Origin: Vibrio neptunius
GTDB lineage: Bacteria; Pseudomonadota; Gammaproteobacteria; Enterobacterales; Vibrionaceae
Direction: 5' to 3'
Length of the DNA: 64,000 bases
Assembly: GCA_019339365.1 (NCBI GenBank)
Contig: CP079860.1
Span: 372,001-436,000 of the forward strand
Below, piece by piece: positions 27,621 to 36,711 of the stretch (position 1 is its first letter; every line of letters begins with the position of its first letter). Below the pieces are notes generated by a model. The model saw only the letters and a program-made list of their open reading frames with translations. It did no database searches and was not told where the DNA came from. A program made the position numbers and the translations under genes.

Positions 27621-27659
27621 CTCGCTTTAAATAAACGCAGCTTTAAAGCGAGCATTTTT
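27621..27659 (+). terminator. Terminator of the dgcNA operon
   Basis: CTCGCTTTAAA and TTTAAAGCGAG form a perfect 11-bp stem with a 10-base loop, followed by CA and TTTTT, 23 bases after the dgcA stop. Confidence 0.88.
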
Positions 27660-27946
27660 GCCTACCTATCAATCAAAATAGTCACAATTAACTAGATTGG
27701 TAATAGTAATAAAGTGCTAGGATAAATAATAAGAAAAGCATCTATAATAAGCCCTCTCTTAAGCCACAACCCGAATTAACAAAATATTATTCTAAAGTTC
27801 ATGGAACAGCTGTCGATACCAGTGAAAAAGTCATTTCTTTTTTAGATAGATATACCCAAAAACTTAGAATCTAAAAATTCCTTAGTAATATATCTAATAC
27901 TATAAGGTTAAAATGACTCTACTTTGTTAGTGGAGGTACTCACTGC
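27660..27946. other. AT-rich gap with a start-less 50-codon frame, possible gene remnant
   Basis: From about 27713 to the stop at 27874 one plus-strand frame stays open for roughly 50 codons and reads like a protein (PELTKYYSKVHGTAVDTSEK then VISFLDRY), but it has no ATG, GTG or TTG start. It may be the tail of a lost gene or chance. The last 70 bases should hold the promoter of the XRE gene; GTGGAGG lies 8-14 bases before its ATG. Confidence 0.25.
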
Positions 27947-28255
27947 ATGACTAGCCCATTACCTAGAAGGCTAAGAGACATAAGAAAGAAAAGAGGTATC
28001 ACTCAGGAAGAGCTGGGGCAAAAACTAGGGATGGAATCAGGAAGCGCAAGCGCTAGAATTAGTCAATACGAAACTGGTAAACATGCTCCTGATTACACGA
28101 CTGTAAAACGCATATCTGCGGCACTAGAGATAACCGTCGCTTACTTCTACTGTGATGACGACACATTGGCAAATATCATAATAGAAGCTTCCAGCCACAG
28201 TGAAACAACAAAGCTTGATATTCTTAAAATACTAGAAGGAATTCAAAAACAATAA
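27947..28255 (+). CDS. XRE-family helix-turn-helix regulator
   Basis: The 102-residue protein is one Cro/CI-type HTH domain (LRDIRKKRGITQEELGQKLG, SARISQYETGKHAPDYTTVK, ALEITVAYFYCDDD) with a short helical tail. GGAGG precedes the ATG. A diguanylate cyclase gene starts 28 bases after its stop on the same strand, so the two are probably one transcript. The resemblance is to small chromosomal XRE regulators, not to a phage repressor pair. Confidence 0.82.
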   Translation: MTSPLPRRLRDIRKKRGITQEELGQKLGMESGSASARISQYETGKHAPDYTTVKRISAALEITVAYFYCDDDTLANIIIEASSHSETTKLDILKILEGIQKQ

Positions 28256-28283
28256 GTTAGCATCTTTGCTGTTTTGGATAGAC

Positions 28284-29012
28284 ATGACAATGATTTCTGA
28301 ACTCGACCTCGCCATACAACTGACAAAAATAATAATTCTTCTCTACATATCCTATCTGTTATTGCGCCACCAGGTGAGCAATAAAATACTGTATGGATGT
28401 TTATTAGCTATGATTTCGATGATCATTGAGCTACTTATCAACTATTGTCAGCTATCATGGCCAGCTATTAGTTCTGCTCATAAAGATGAAGTTTTGCTAA
28501 TTTCGTCGACAACGCTGCTAATTGCTCATATTTTGATGCTATCTGGCGTATCATCGTTATATTTCAAACTCAAAGAAGAATCAGAAAAAGATCATCTGAC
28601 TCAACTTCATAATCGAAAGTTCATGCGCAAGATTCCAGAAAAAGATTACGACGTTATCTATCTGGATATTGATAATTTTAAATCGATCAACGATACACTT
28701 GGCCATGATTATGGCGACGCATTACTCGTCCTATTTGCGCGATATTTGTCACATTGTATTCTCAAAAACGAATATTTAGTTCGATACGGAGGTGATGAAT
28801 TTATCGCCTATGTACAGCCAGGACGAAGCAGTGATTTTATTGAACGTTTACTCTCTTACGTTGCAAACTCAGAAATTGAATTTAGCTATGGTGTTTCAGG
28901 AAGTGCCAAAGGTGAACTGTTTTCCGCGATTACCCGTGCGGATAAAAACATGTATTTGATGAAGCGACGCAGATCGACATCAAGAGGGCGTAAACCAGCA
29001 AAGGCTAATTAA
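28284..29012 (+). CDS. GGDEF diguanylate cyclase with membrane sensor
   Basis: From ATG 28284 the protein has 242 residues. Three hydrophobic segments in the first 95 residues are followed by a GGDEF domain: DHLTQLHNRKFM, YLDIDNFKSINDTLGHDYGD and the intact active site RYGGDEF. The inhibitory RxxD five residues before GGDEF is absent (LKNE there), so product inhibition through that site is not expected. The tail is basic (KRRRSTSRGRKPAK). It should make c-di-GMP at the inner membrane; the signal is unknown. Confidence 0.85.
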   Translation: MTMISELDLAIQLTKIIILLYISYLLLRHQVSNKILYGCLLAMISMIIELLINYCQLSWPAISSAHKDEVLLISSTTLLIAHILMLSGVSSLYFKLKEESEKDHLTQLHNRKFMRKIPEKDYDVIYLDIDNFKSINDTLGHDYGDALLVLFARYLSHCILKNEYLVRYGGDEFIAYVQPGRSSDFIERLLSYVANSEIEFSYGVSGSAKGELFSAITRADKNMYLMKRRRSTSRGRKPAKAN

Positions 29013-29128
29013 GGCTGTGCCATGACTGGACACATTCAGTGTCGCCTGTACGCCGCAAGCGCCCTTTACTAAATGCGCTTTTTAAACTTTTATTAATAGA
29101 ATGTGAGAAAGGATTCTCTAGGTAGCTT

Positions 29129-30286
29129 ATGGTGATATCGATTTGGCCTATCGTGAAACACGTCTTCGTCGTATCGGTTTTGATGCTCACGGCTAGCTGC
29201 CTTCCACGACAACCCAATATAAAACTCGGTGTGATTTTACCTTTAACAGGGACTTTTGCCATTTATGGACAACAGGCACTAAAGGGCGTTCAGCTTGCTG
29301 TCGATCAGATTAATACTGATGGAGGGGTGCTGAATAGGCAGATTGAACTCATCATCCGTGACAACCAGACCGACCCAGCGAAAACCGTAAAGTACAGCCG
29401 TGAGTTAGTCCAGCAAAGTGACGTATTCGCGCTGTTTGGTCCAGTGAGTAGTGCCGCTCGCTATGCCATGGCAGAAGTCGCGGAAACATTCCAGACTCCG
29501 TTGTTTTACGGTATCGATTACGAAGGCCACCATTTTAATCGCTACCTGATATGCTACAGCGCTATTCCAGAACATTACATTGAACCTATTGTCCCCTACC
29601 TAATCGATAACGTGGGTAAGAGCTTTTATATCTTCGGCTATGACTATATCTGGCCTCATCGTATGGCTGACAGCATAGCTGAGTCTGTTAAGCTCAATCA
29701 GGGAACCGTCACCGATATTGAATTCACTCCATTTGGCGTCAAAGACTACACCTCCGTATTCGAGCATATAAAAAACTCCGGTGCTGAAACATTGATGCTC
29801 ATCTTGCCGGGTGTCGATGGCTTTACTTTCTTGTCACAGATGACATCTTTTGACTTTGGCCGACCTATTCAAATCGTCGCTTTTGCCGCCGATGAAACCT
29901 ATTTGTCCAATCTGGACAATGAGGCTTTGGAAGGTGTACTCACTGCTCTTCACTTTTTTAGTCAGAACGATGAGCCTGTTTTACAAAAATTCGTGAATGA
30001 CTACAAAACCTTCCACGGTTCTGAGGTTGTGGTGACCTATTCGAGTAAAGCTCACTACGACCTCATTTATTTGCTCAAAGCTGCGATAGAAAAATCAGGC
30101 TCAGTGGATAAAGAAGCTGTCATCAACCAACTCCCGGGGCTAACTTTGTACGAAAGAGAGTTGGCGATTAAACTCAGAGACGACCACCACTTTGAATTAC
30201 CTATGTATCTAGGCCAATTTACTAACGGACAACTGAAAGTGGTGGAGCGATTAGGAACGATTAAACCAGAGGATCAAAGACCTTAG
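29129..30286 (+). CDS. Periplasmic binding lipoprotein, branched-chain amino-acid/amide type (Peripla_BP_6)
   Basis: The 385-residue protein has an N-terminal hydrophobic leader ending in LTASC (Cys24), a probable lipobox. The type-1 periplasmic fold follows: KLGVILPLTGTFAIYGQQAL, GGVLNRQIELIIRDNQTDP and ALFGPVSSAARYAMAE. No ABC permease or ATPase is near. It is followed after 3 bases by a membrane diguanylate cyclase, so it probably acts as the ligand sensor for that enzyme and not in uptake. UrtA/AmiC-like proteins of this fold bind urea, short amides or polar amino acids; the ligand here cannot be named. Confidence 0.82.
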   Translation: MVISIWPIVKHVFVVSVLMLTASCLPRQPNIKLGVILPLTGTFAIYGQQALKGVQLAVDQINTDGGVLNRQIELIIRDNQTDPAKTVKYSRELVQQSDVFALFGPVSSAARYAMAEVAETFQTPLFYGIDYEGHHFNRYLICYSAIPEHYIEPIVPYLIDNVGKSFYIFGYDYIWPHRMADSIAESVKLNQGTVTDIEFTPFGVKDYTSVFEHIKNSGAETLMLILPGVDGFTFLSQMTSFDFGRPIQIVAFAADETYLSNLDNEALEGVLTALHFFSQNDEPVLQKFVNDYKTFHGSEVVVTYSSKAHYDLIYLLKAAIEKSGSVDKEAVINQLPGLTLYERELAIKLRDDHHFELPMYLGQFTNGQLKVVERLGTIKPEDQRP

Positions 30287-30289
30287 GTA

Positions 30290-32101
30290 ATGAACAAACT
30301 TAGCGTAAAAATTTTCATCATTCTTCTGCCTCTTGCGATCTCTTTGCTGATCTTTAGCTACGTCTATTACAAAGCGAGAGAGAAGCTCACCGTTGACCAT
30401 ATTTACCAGTCTATCCAGCTTTCCGTTTCACTCGGAGCCAATGAAATTAGCCATTATGTTCAAGGTCAGTTCACCGAGTTTGATCGTCTCAGTAGTGAAA
30501 TCAACGCCTGCGAGGATGGAAATATACCTTTATCTCTATCTGCCGCCGACGCTTTGAGCTTCACCAGCGGCTTTTCTGCACTGGCTATTTCTGATTTGTC
30601 AGGCCGCGTCACTCACTTTAGCTTGTCGTCGAATAGCAGCAATCGCTACGTACTGCGTAAGAATACCCAAGGGCTTATACTTCTTCCTGAACATGTTCTG
30701 GCCCTGCTACACACCTCTTATCAAGAGTGGAAAAAGACTTACCCAGAAAACCTTAGAAGGGAAAAAGATACGCTCAATCAGCTGCTAGAGCTTAATAAAC
30801 GGGGCGAAGTGAACTCACAGGCCAGCCGAGAACTGACCAATTTACTCGTTAACATCCGAGAAGGTCGAAGCCTGCCTCGCCAAGTGATCAGCCTAGCTAA
30901 TGCTGAGACCATCTCAAAACTCGGCCTGATATTCGACACCGAGAGTTACCTATACTCTCGCCCTCTGATTGGATGCGATAAAAAAATCGTCGGATTTTAT
31001 ACCGCCATCCTCGACCGTACTATTGTTGAAGACCACCTTTATCAAATAAAAAGTACGTTAATGCAAAGTAACCTTCAACACGTAGATGTGCTGATGATCC
31101 GGAACCAAGGCCTACGTTCATTGTCCGCAGCGAACCATTTGTCGCTCGATGCGCTCTCTAGTAAAGGGCTCAATACCACCAATAAACCGCAGATGAGGGA
31201 AGATCTCAACGGGATACTTATCAATCAACCGATAGAGTTGGATATTCAGAGCCATTTTATCTCATTAGACAATACCCACCCTTCTATTCCAGATCATCAA
31301 AAAGGCATTAACCTAGTGGTCTATGTATCGATGGACGAACTCGAGTCGAACAACTTGATGCTGATGCGCGAAGTTTTTCTCTATCTGTGTATTGCTCTAT
31401 TTTTGTTTGTCTCGTTGACTCTTTATCTTTCCCACTATATTGCCTCACCAATTATCGATCTGCGCCAGCGAATTTCAATCCTCTCCAAAACGGGCAAAGC
31501 CAAAACTGATTTCTCTGTCAGAGATGATGAAATTGGCCAGCTCTTTAGTGCGTTTTCCGATATGGCTTACAGTATAAAAGCGAAAGAGTCTCAGTTGGTT
31601 AAGCTAGTTCGCGAAGATCCATTAACTGGCATTCTCAATCGTCGTGCATTAGTCAATCATGCCCAAGATATTCAACGCCTCAACAGCGTCTCATGCATAT
31701 GTATGATGGACCTAGATCACTTCAAACAGATTAACGATAACTACGGCCACGCCATCGGGGATTCGGTACTGAAAACTTTCTGTACCTTAGTTACTAGTGA
31801 AATTCGGGACTCCGATATCTTTGGTCGTCTCGGTGGCGAAGAATTTGCTCTAATCTTGCCAGAGACTCAATTGGAAGAGGCCGTCAGCTTAGCGGAGAAA
31901 ATTCGCAGCCGAGTTGAAGCTCAGCTGGTTGCCAGTCTCAGCTCAATCGACGGTTCAAAAATAACAGTAAGTATTGGTGTTGTGGAATGGCTAGATGATG
32001 ATTTTGCCAAAGCCCTATCTAGAGCAGACAAGCACCTATACATAGCGAAAGAGAGTGGACGTAATCAGGTCAGTGCACAGTCATCAAAAAGCCCGCTGTA
32101 A
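30290..32101 (+). CDS. Membrane diguanylate cyclase with large periplasmic domain, HAMP and GGDEF
   Basis: The protein has 603 residues: TM1 at about 7-27, a periplasmic domain of about 330 residues without an obvious named fold, TM2 at about 362-384 (VFLYLCIALFLFVSLTLYL), a HAMP segment (about 385-440), then GGDEF. The cyclase has DPLTGILNRRALVNH, MDLDHFKQINDNYGHAIGD and active site RLGGEEF, with the inhibitory motif RDSD exactly five residues before it. The upstream gene encodes a periplasmic binding lipoprotein 3 bases away, a natural partner for the periplasmic domain. Confidence 0.86.
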   Translation: MNKLSVKIFIILLPLAISLLIFSYVYYKAREKLTVDHIYQSIQLSVSLGANEISHYVQGQFTEFDRLSSEINACEDGNIPLSLSAADALSFTSGFSALAISDLSGRVTHFSLSSNSSNRYVLRKNTQGLILLPEHVLALLHTSYQEWKKTYPENLRREKDTLNQLLELNKRGEVNSQASRELTNLLVNIREGRSLPRQVISLANAETISKLGLIFDTESYLYSRPLIGCDKKIVGFYTAILDRTIVEDHLYQIKSTLMQSNLQHVDVLMIRNQGLRSLSAANHLSLDALSSKGLNTTNKPQMREDLNGILINQPIELDIQSHFISLDNTHPSIPDHQKGINLVVYVSMDELESNNLMLMREVFLYLCIALFLFVSLTLYLSHYIASPIIDLRQRISILSKTGKAKTDFSVRDDEIGQLFSAFSDMAYSIKAKESQLVKLVREDPLTGILNRRALVNHAQDIQRLNSVSCICMMDLDHFKQINDNYGHAIGDSVLKTFCTLVTSEIRDSDIFGRLGGEEFALILPETQLEEAVSLAEKIRSRVEAQLVASLSSIDGSKITVSIGVVEWLDDDFAKALSRADKHLYIAKESGRNQVSAQSSKSPL

Positions 32102-32109
32102 TGCGGGCT
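32085..32109 (-). terminator. Terminator for the leftward small gene, overlapping the end of the cyclase gene
   Basis: On the minus strand AGCCCGC - ATTACA - GCGGGCT is followed by TTTTT. It lies 35 bases after the stop of the gene at 32144-32335 and overlaps the last codons of the convergent cyclase gene; it may also work weakly for that gene. Confidence 0.75.
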
Positions 32110-32143
32110 GACGTTTAACCACAGTTTCTACTGACTCAAATTT

Positions 32144-32335
32144 TCATTCGAGCGACATTCCTACCTGACCAATTCGAGTTTTGAACTCTTCAATACTGTC
32201 AGCCTGATAAGTGGGCGAGCCATTAAAATATCGTGGTTTTTCAGGCAGCATGGCATTTTTCAACGCGTTTTCCTGATCAATGTCATCGTGGTAGACAGTA
32301 ACGCGATGTGGAATGTCCTGTTTAAATGTCGCCAT
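32144..32335 (-). CDS. Small hypothetical protein, 63 residues
   Basis: The 63-residue soluble protein is hydrophilic and slightly acidic, with no membrane helix or signal (MATFKQDIPHRVTVYHDD, then PEKPRYFNGSPTYQADSI). GGAGAAG lies just before the ATG and a terminator follows, which supports a real gene. I do not recognise the family. Confidence 0.6.
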   Translation of the reverse strand: MATFKQDIPHRVTVYHDDIDQENALKNAMLPEKPRYFNGSPTYQADSIEEFKTRIGQVGMSLE

Positions 32336-32542
32336 TTTCTCTTCTCCTTGTCATCTTACGTATACACGACTCTAAGCGTAGAAAAGGATCGCTGACTGTC
32401 AAAGCCACTCATAGGCCATTAGTGGCAAATTAGATGCGCGTTAAGCCAGACACTTTCTTGTTTGTCACCCTTTTTAGTTGCGGCTAAATCATTGGATAGA
32501 AATTCTGTTTTTGTGAGCTTACATCCAGATCCTAATTTGAAG

Positions 32543-33982
32543 CTAAATTAGACGGAACTTTGGCAAGGTGATAACAAATGCCAGACCTGGTTCTTGAGAT
32601 CTGACATCAATTTTTCCCTGATGGAGGGCAATAACACGCTCTACAATTGCCATCCCCAAACCTGCTCCTTGAGCTTTGTTCTGGGTTTCTTTGCCACGGA
32701 AAAAGCGCTCAAAGATGCGGTCAATATCAATCTGACTCATTCCCCGACCGCTATCGGCAATTACGATCTGTATATGCTCTTCATGCTCAGTCACTTCAGC
32801 CCAAATTCGGGTCCCTTCTCCGGAGTAGCGAATCGCGTTGTCCATCAGATTGCGAAACAGACAATTAAGGAATATCTCATTGCCTTGAATAGCATAGGCC
32901 TCCTCAGCAGCTTCTAATGTGATGTCTTGTTGTTGCTTCAATGCAAGGGGGACCAGCTCAGCAATCACACTACGTAGTATCTCAGCAACATCAACGGTTT
33001 GGCTTAAATCCACCATCAAGCCGCTCTCGACTTTTGCCAATGTCAACAACTGCTCAATGGTTCGCTCAGAACGTGTGATACTCTTTTCAATCTGTTTGAG
33101 GTCATGGTCTTTTTCCTCAGCATTTTGCGTTTCAAGGGCATTCTGCGCATTGAGCTTGATCACGGCCAGAGGTGTTCGCAGTTCATGGGCAGCGTCTTGA
33201 TTAAATCGTTTTTCTCTTTGCCAAGCTGCATCGACTTGATCAAACAGGTAGTTCAAGCGTTTCACTAAGCTATCCAACTCAGTGGGAACATCTGTAATAC
33301 TGAGTGGTGAGAGGTTATCAATCGACTTCTCTGACACTTGCTTTTCCAAACGACTGATCGGTGCAAACAAATGATAGGTAAACAGCACCAATAGCAAACA
33401 TAACAGCGGCGTTGCCACTAGCATGGGGACAATGGCTGGGATCGCAATTTTGTTTTCGACTTCGCTGCGCAGGTGCTTGTCTTCGCCGAGCCAGAGCCAC
33501 ATTGGCTCACCCGTTTTCGGTTGCGTCAATAGCATGGTTACGCCACGCCACATGTTGGACTGATCCTGATCATGAATGTCGTTCAGACCCGGATGGCGCA
33601 TCATTTTTAAGTCGACAGGTGGCGCATTCGGAGAGCTCGCCAATACCGCGCCCTTAGAGTCGAGCAGTAAATAGGCGAAGTTATCCTCAAGCAGCTTGGC
33701 TCGCGACCATTTTTCTAGGTTATCTTTGGGGGATGTTTTACTGGTGAGGTTAGCAAAAACGGTTTCTGGGTCTGAGTTTCGGTCTTCGCCAATCACAGAG
33801 GGGTCGGTCAGTAGCAACACCTTTAAGAAACTCTCACTAAGGTCCTGAAGCCGTGCATCATCAACGTCTGTAATCGCCTGACGCGTATCAAGGTAAACCC
33901 AGATTGTGGAAGCGGTAATAACCGCGAGGCATAGCAGTACGCTCGACAATGCGACACGGCGTTTAACAGAATTCAGTCTCAT
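32543..33982 (-). CDS. Two-component sensor histidine kinase (QseC/PmrB-like)
   Basis: With ATG 33982 the protein has 479 residues; a longer frame to 34096 would overlap the regulator gene by 113 bases and is rejected. TM1 is at about 12-32, a periplasmic domain follows to about 180, then TM2 and a HAMP-like linker. The H box is AAHELRTPLAVIK. The N box lies in NLMDNAIRYSGEG, G1 in DSGRGMSQ, the F box in FERFFRG and G2 in GAGLGMAIVE. It lies one base after the response regulator stop, so both are one operon. The signal is unknown. Confidence 0.87.
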   Translation of the reverse strand: MRLNSVKRRVALSSVLLCLAVITASTIWVYLDTRQAITDVDDARLQDLSESFLKVLLLTDPSVIGEDRNSDPETVFANLTSKTSPKDNLEKWSRAKLLEDNFAYLLLDSKGAVLASSPNAPPVDLKMMRHPGLNDIHDQDQSNMWRGVTMLLTQPKTGEPMWLWLGEDKHLRSEVENKIAIPAIVPMLVATPLLCLLLVLFTYHLFAPISRLEKQVSEKSIDNLSPLSITDVPTELDSLVKRLNYLFDQVDAAWQREKRFNQDAAHELRTPLAVIKLNAQNALETQNAEEKDHDLKQIEKSITRSERTIEQLLTLAKVESGLMVDLSQTVDVAEILRSVIAELVPLALKQQQDITLEAAEEAYAIQGNEIFLNCLFRNLMDNAIRYSGEGTRIWAEVTEHEEHIQIVIADSGRGMSQIDIDRIFERFFRGKETQNKAQGAGLGMAIVERVIALHQGKIDVRSQEPGLAFVITLPKFRLI

Positions 33983-33983
33983 A

Positions 33984-34640
33984 CTAGTGTTGGATGATGT
34001 ATCCGACTCCTCTGATGTTTTCGATGGTGCCTTTGGGCATTTTTTTGCGCAGATTATGGATGTGCACTTCAATCGAATTAAGTCCGGCACTTTCATCCCA
34101 ACCGTGCATGTTTTGCAATATCTGTGTTTTGCTTAGCACCCGACCAGCGTTCGTCACCAGATAGAGGAGAATTTTAAATTCATTTGGCGTCAGATTAATA
34201 CACTCACCAGCCACCGTGACTTTATGCGAATTGACCGACACAGAGACATCACCCACCACGATAGTGTCATCTGCCATACCCGCCGATCGGCGAATCAATG
34301 CCCCCATACGCGCCAACAGTTCTTCCAGTTGAAACGGCTTAACCAGATAATCGTCTGCACCATGATTGAGCCCATAAACACGGTCATTGAGTTCGTCACG
34401 AGCGCTGAGAATCAAAACGGGCGTCTTGTCTCCTTTGCTCCTGAGCTCTTTGAGTACTTTCAAACCGCTGATACCCGGTAAAGAAATATCTAGAATGACC
34501 AGTAGGAAGCTGTCAGTTTGCAGTGCATGAAGGGCACTTTCACCCGACGTTACCCAGTCTGCGGTATAGTGATGTCTGGCGAGGGAAGCGGTAATCGCAT
34601 TGCCAAGCATAGGGTCATCTTCAACTAATAATACGCGCAT
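33984..34640 (-). CDS. OmpR-family response regulator (QseB/PmrA-like)
   Basis: From ATG 34640 the protein has 218 residues. The receiver domain starts MRVLLVEDDPMLGN, with the phosphoacceptor Asp in LLVILDISLPGISG and the conserved Lys in DDYLVKPFQLEEL. The winged-helix domain has NLTPNEFKILLYLVTNAGRV and EVHIHNLRKKM. It is first in an operon with the sensor kinase. The operon stands about 270 bp from the biosynthetic cluster and could control it, but that is only a position argument. Confidence 0.87.
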   Translation of the reverse strand: MRVLLVEDDPMLGNAITASLARHHYTADWVTSGESALHALQTDSFLLVILDISLPGISGLKVLKELRSKGDKTPVLILSARDELNDRVYGLNHGADDYLVKPFQLEELLARMGALIRRSAGMADDTIVVGDVSVSVNSHKVTVAGECINLTPNEFKILLYLVTNAGRVLSKTQILQNMHGWDESAGLNSIEVHIHNLRKKMPKGTIENIRGVGYIIQH

Positions 34641-34911
34641 GTTATCTATCTCTGTTCTGTATCGTGACCCGTTCAGCAGTGATAAAAGGAAGGTCACAAG
34701 CAAGGGTTTTATTTACTGAGTCTCACTGCTTTCAATCCAAACTAACAAGCCAGACTTAAAAAACATTTAATAAACGGCAAAACATTTCATTTTTTGGCCT
34801 TACCAGTGTGAGCTTGGCGTTCGAAAGCCTCTGATTATACTAATCTTGTTGAGCATGCAAAGTACATCAGTTTATGTACATACTTCCATTTTGTTTCGTC
34901 CAAGAGAGCAT

Positions 34912-35670
34912 CTATCGGGAGATAAAAGTGATGACATAGTCTGACTGCAAGGTGTAATGGCACTCCACTTCTCGAAAGCCCGTTTTAGCCACCAGCGAAG
35001 GCGATAAGTTCAGCCATATGCGCTGTTTGTACGGGTCAACGCATTTAACCTGAGCACACTCAAAGCCGAAGTATTCCCCGATATAGGGGTATAGGGCTTT
35101 GAACAAACTCTCTTTAGCGGAGAAGATGATTGTGGTGATGATATCATTGCTAAATGGCAGTGACGCCAGACGCTGCCACTCCCATACAGAACAAACGGAG
35201 CCGGATACCTCACACACCACATTGGCCGCTAACACTTTCTCGATATCCATTCCGATGTAGCGTCTGATGCTCTGAATAGCAGGGAGCACCGCACATGCTG
35301 CGATATCATCGCAGTGGGTAATGGTACCTAAAATACCGTCGGGCCATGTCGGACAGCGATTTGTACTAACCCCGACTTGTACTCCGCTGGCAACCACCCC
35401 ACCACAAGCAGATATCGCCTGCCTTGCCGCATAACGACCCGCCAGAAACTCGGCTCGTCTTGAGCTTACCGCGCGGCCGAGTCCATCAGGACATCGAATC
35501 CTGAACTGCTTGAATAAGCTGTCATGATAGAGGCTTTGGTTAAACTGACACACAAATACACTCGCGCCATTGATGAGAAACCTCTGCTCCTTGTTGATAA
35601 ACCGACCACTTGTTTGTTCAGATAAATCACGCACTCCCACAGCGTCAATGTCAGGAAATAGTGTCGCCAT
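34912..35670 (-). CDS. 4'-phosphopantetheinyl transferase, EntD/Sfp-type
   Basis: The 252-residue protein has the PPTase signature: SSRRAEFLAGRYAAR in the first half, GTITHCDD, the magnesium-binding GMDIEKV and FSAKESLFKALYP. EntD/Sfp-type enzymes transfer phosphopantetheine from CoA to the Ser of carrier domains. It is the last gene of the cluster operon (2 bases after the EmrA-like gene) and should activate its four carrier domains. Confidence 0.85.
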   Translation of the reverse strand: MATLFPDIDAVGVRDLSEQTSGRFINKEQRFLINGASVFVCQFNQSLYHDSLFKQFRIRCPDGLGRAVSSRRAEFLAGRYAARQAISACGGVVASGVQVGVSTNRCPTWPDGILGTITHCDDIAACAVLPAIQSIRRYIGMDIEKVLAANVVCEVSGSVCSVWEWQRLASLPFSNDIITTIIFSAKESLFKALYPYIGEYFGFECAQVKCVDPYKQRIWLNLSPSLVAKTGFREVECHYTLQSDYVITFISR

Positions 35671-35672
35671 AA

Positions 35673-36677
35673 TTACTGCCTTGTATCGACAGTAACAACC
35701 GCAGATAACCCGTTGTCGACCTGAACAGAGTCATTGAACACAATCTTAACCGGCACACGTTGCACCACTTTAGTAAAGTTGCCCGTCGCGTTATCTGGTG
35801 GTAGCAAAGCAAAGGTAGCGCCTGTGGCTGGCGATACGCTATCGATTCGTGCTGAGAATGTCTTCCCTGGATAGGCATCAATGGTGACATCAACAGACTG
35901 CCCTTTGTGCATACGCGACTTTTGCGTTTCTTTAAAGTTCGCCAGAATCCACGGTGTGCGATCGGACACTATGCTCACAACAGATTGCCCCGATTGCACC
36001 ATCATACCAACTTGCAGGTTGCGATTGCTGATCACACCATTTATTGGAGCCACAATCCGGGTGTATCCCAATTCAAGCTTCGCCTGTGACAAACTGGCTT
36101 TGGCTTGCTTGACCATAGCATCGGCCTGCTCTATCTCACTTTCCAGTACCGAGAGCTTATCTTGTTGTGTTTTCAGGCTGGCCTTCGCCTCAAGATACGC
36201 CGCTTCATCAACTTTATAGGCAGATGCGCCATTGTCACGTTCACCTTTAGACACATAGTTTTGTTTCTCTAAGGCCTGCAAGCGTTTGTATTGCTGAAGT
36301 GAGTATTGATATTTGGCCTTCGCCGACGTCACTTTACTCTGGTACTCTTCGATGGCACTTTTCTGCATTTTATAGGCTGCATCCGCGTTCGACTGTTCCG
36401 CCTGACTTTGCGCTAAGGTCGCTTCAGCAAGCTGCTCTTTAATCACGAACTCACGATCATCCAACTGCGCTAGCAAGTCGCCTTTTTTGACCTTCTGATT
36501 GTCCTTAATATTAATTTTCACCACTTCCGCATTGATGCGCGAACTGACGTTAGTAATGTCCGTTTGAACGTAAGCATTGTCGGTGGTCTGGAAAAAGCGC
36601 CCGTAGTAATACCAATAGGCACCGCCAGCCAAGACCAACAACATCAGTGGAATCAAAATCTTTATTATTTTTTTCAT
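35673..36677 (-). CDS. HlyD/EmrA-family membrane fusion protein
   Basis: From ATG 36677 the protein has 334 residues; TTG 36692 is also open and neither has a clear ribosome site. One N-terminal membrane helix (about 5-24) is followed by QTTDNAYVQTDITNVSSRI, the EmrA family hallmark, a lipoyl-like half (VKKGDLLAQLDDREF), a long coiled-coil hairpin (about 80-180), a second lipoyl half (VAPINGVISNRNLQVGMMV) and a beta-barrel. Together with the EmrB-like gene at 38412 it should form a tripartite exporter with an outer-membrane channel encoded elsewhere. Export of the cluster product is the natural role. Confidence 0.85.
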   Translation of the reverse strand: MKKIIKILIPLMLLVLAGGAYWYYYGRFFQTTDNAYVQTDITNVSSRINAEVVKINIKDNQKVKKGDLLAQLDDREFVIKEQLAEATLAQSQAEQSNADAAYKMQKSAIEEYQSKVTSAKAKYQYSLQQYKRLQALEKQNYVSKGERDNGASAYKVDEAAYLEAKASLKTQQDKLSVLESEIEQADAMVKQAKASLSQAKLELGYTRIVAPINGVISNRNLQVGMMVQSGQSVVSIVSDRTPWILANFKETQKSRMHKGQSVDVTIDAYPGKTFSARIDSVSPATGATFALLPPDNATGNFTKVVQRVPVKIVFNDSVQVDNGLSAVVTVDTRQ

Positions 36678-36711
36678 AGCACGACCAACCAATCAAAAAA
36701 GACGAACAGTA

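Noticed and set aside
29013..29128. Terminator between the first cyclase and the binding lipoprotein
   Set aside because: Only a 5-bp stem (GACAC/GTGTC) without a T-tract is visible, too weak to call.
32594..33200. Plus-strand frames opposite the sensor kinase
   Set aside because: They are complementary to the conserved H, N, G1 and G2 boxes of the kinase and look like no protein family.
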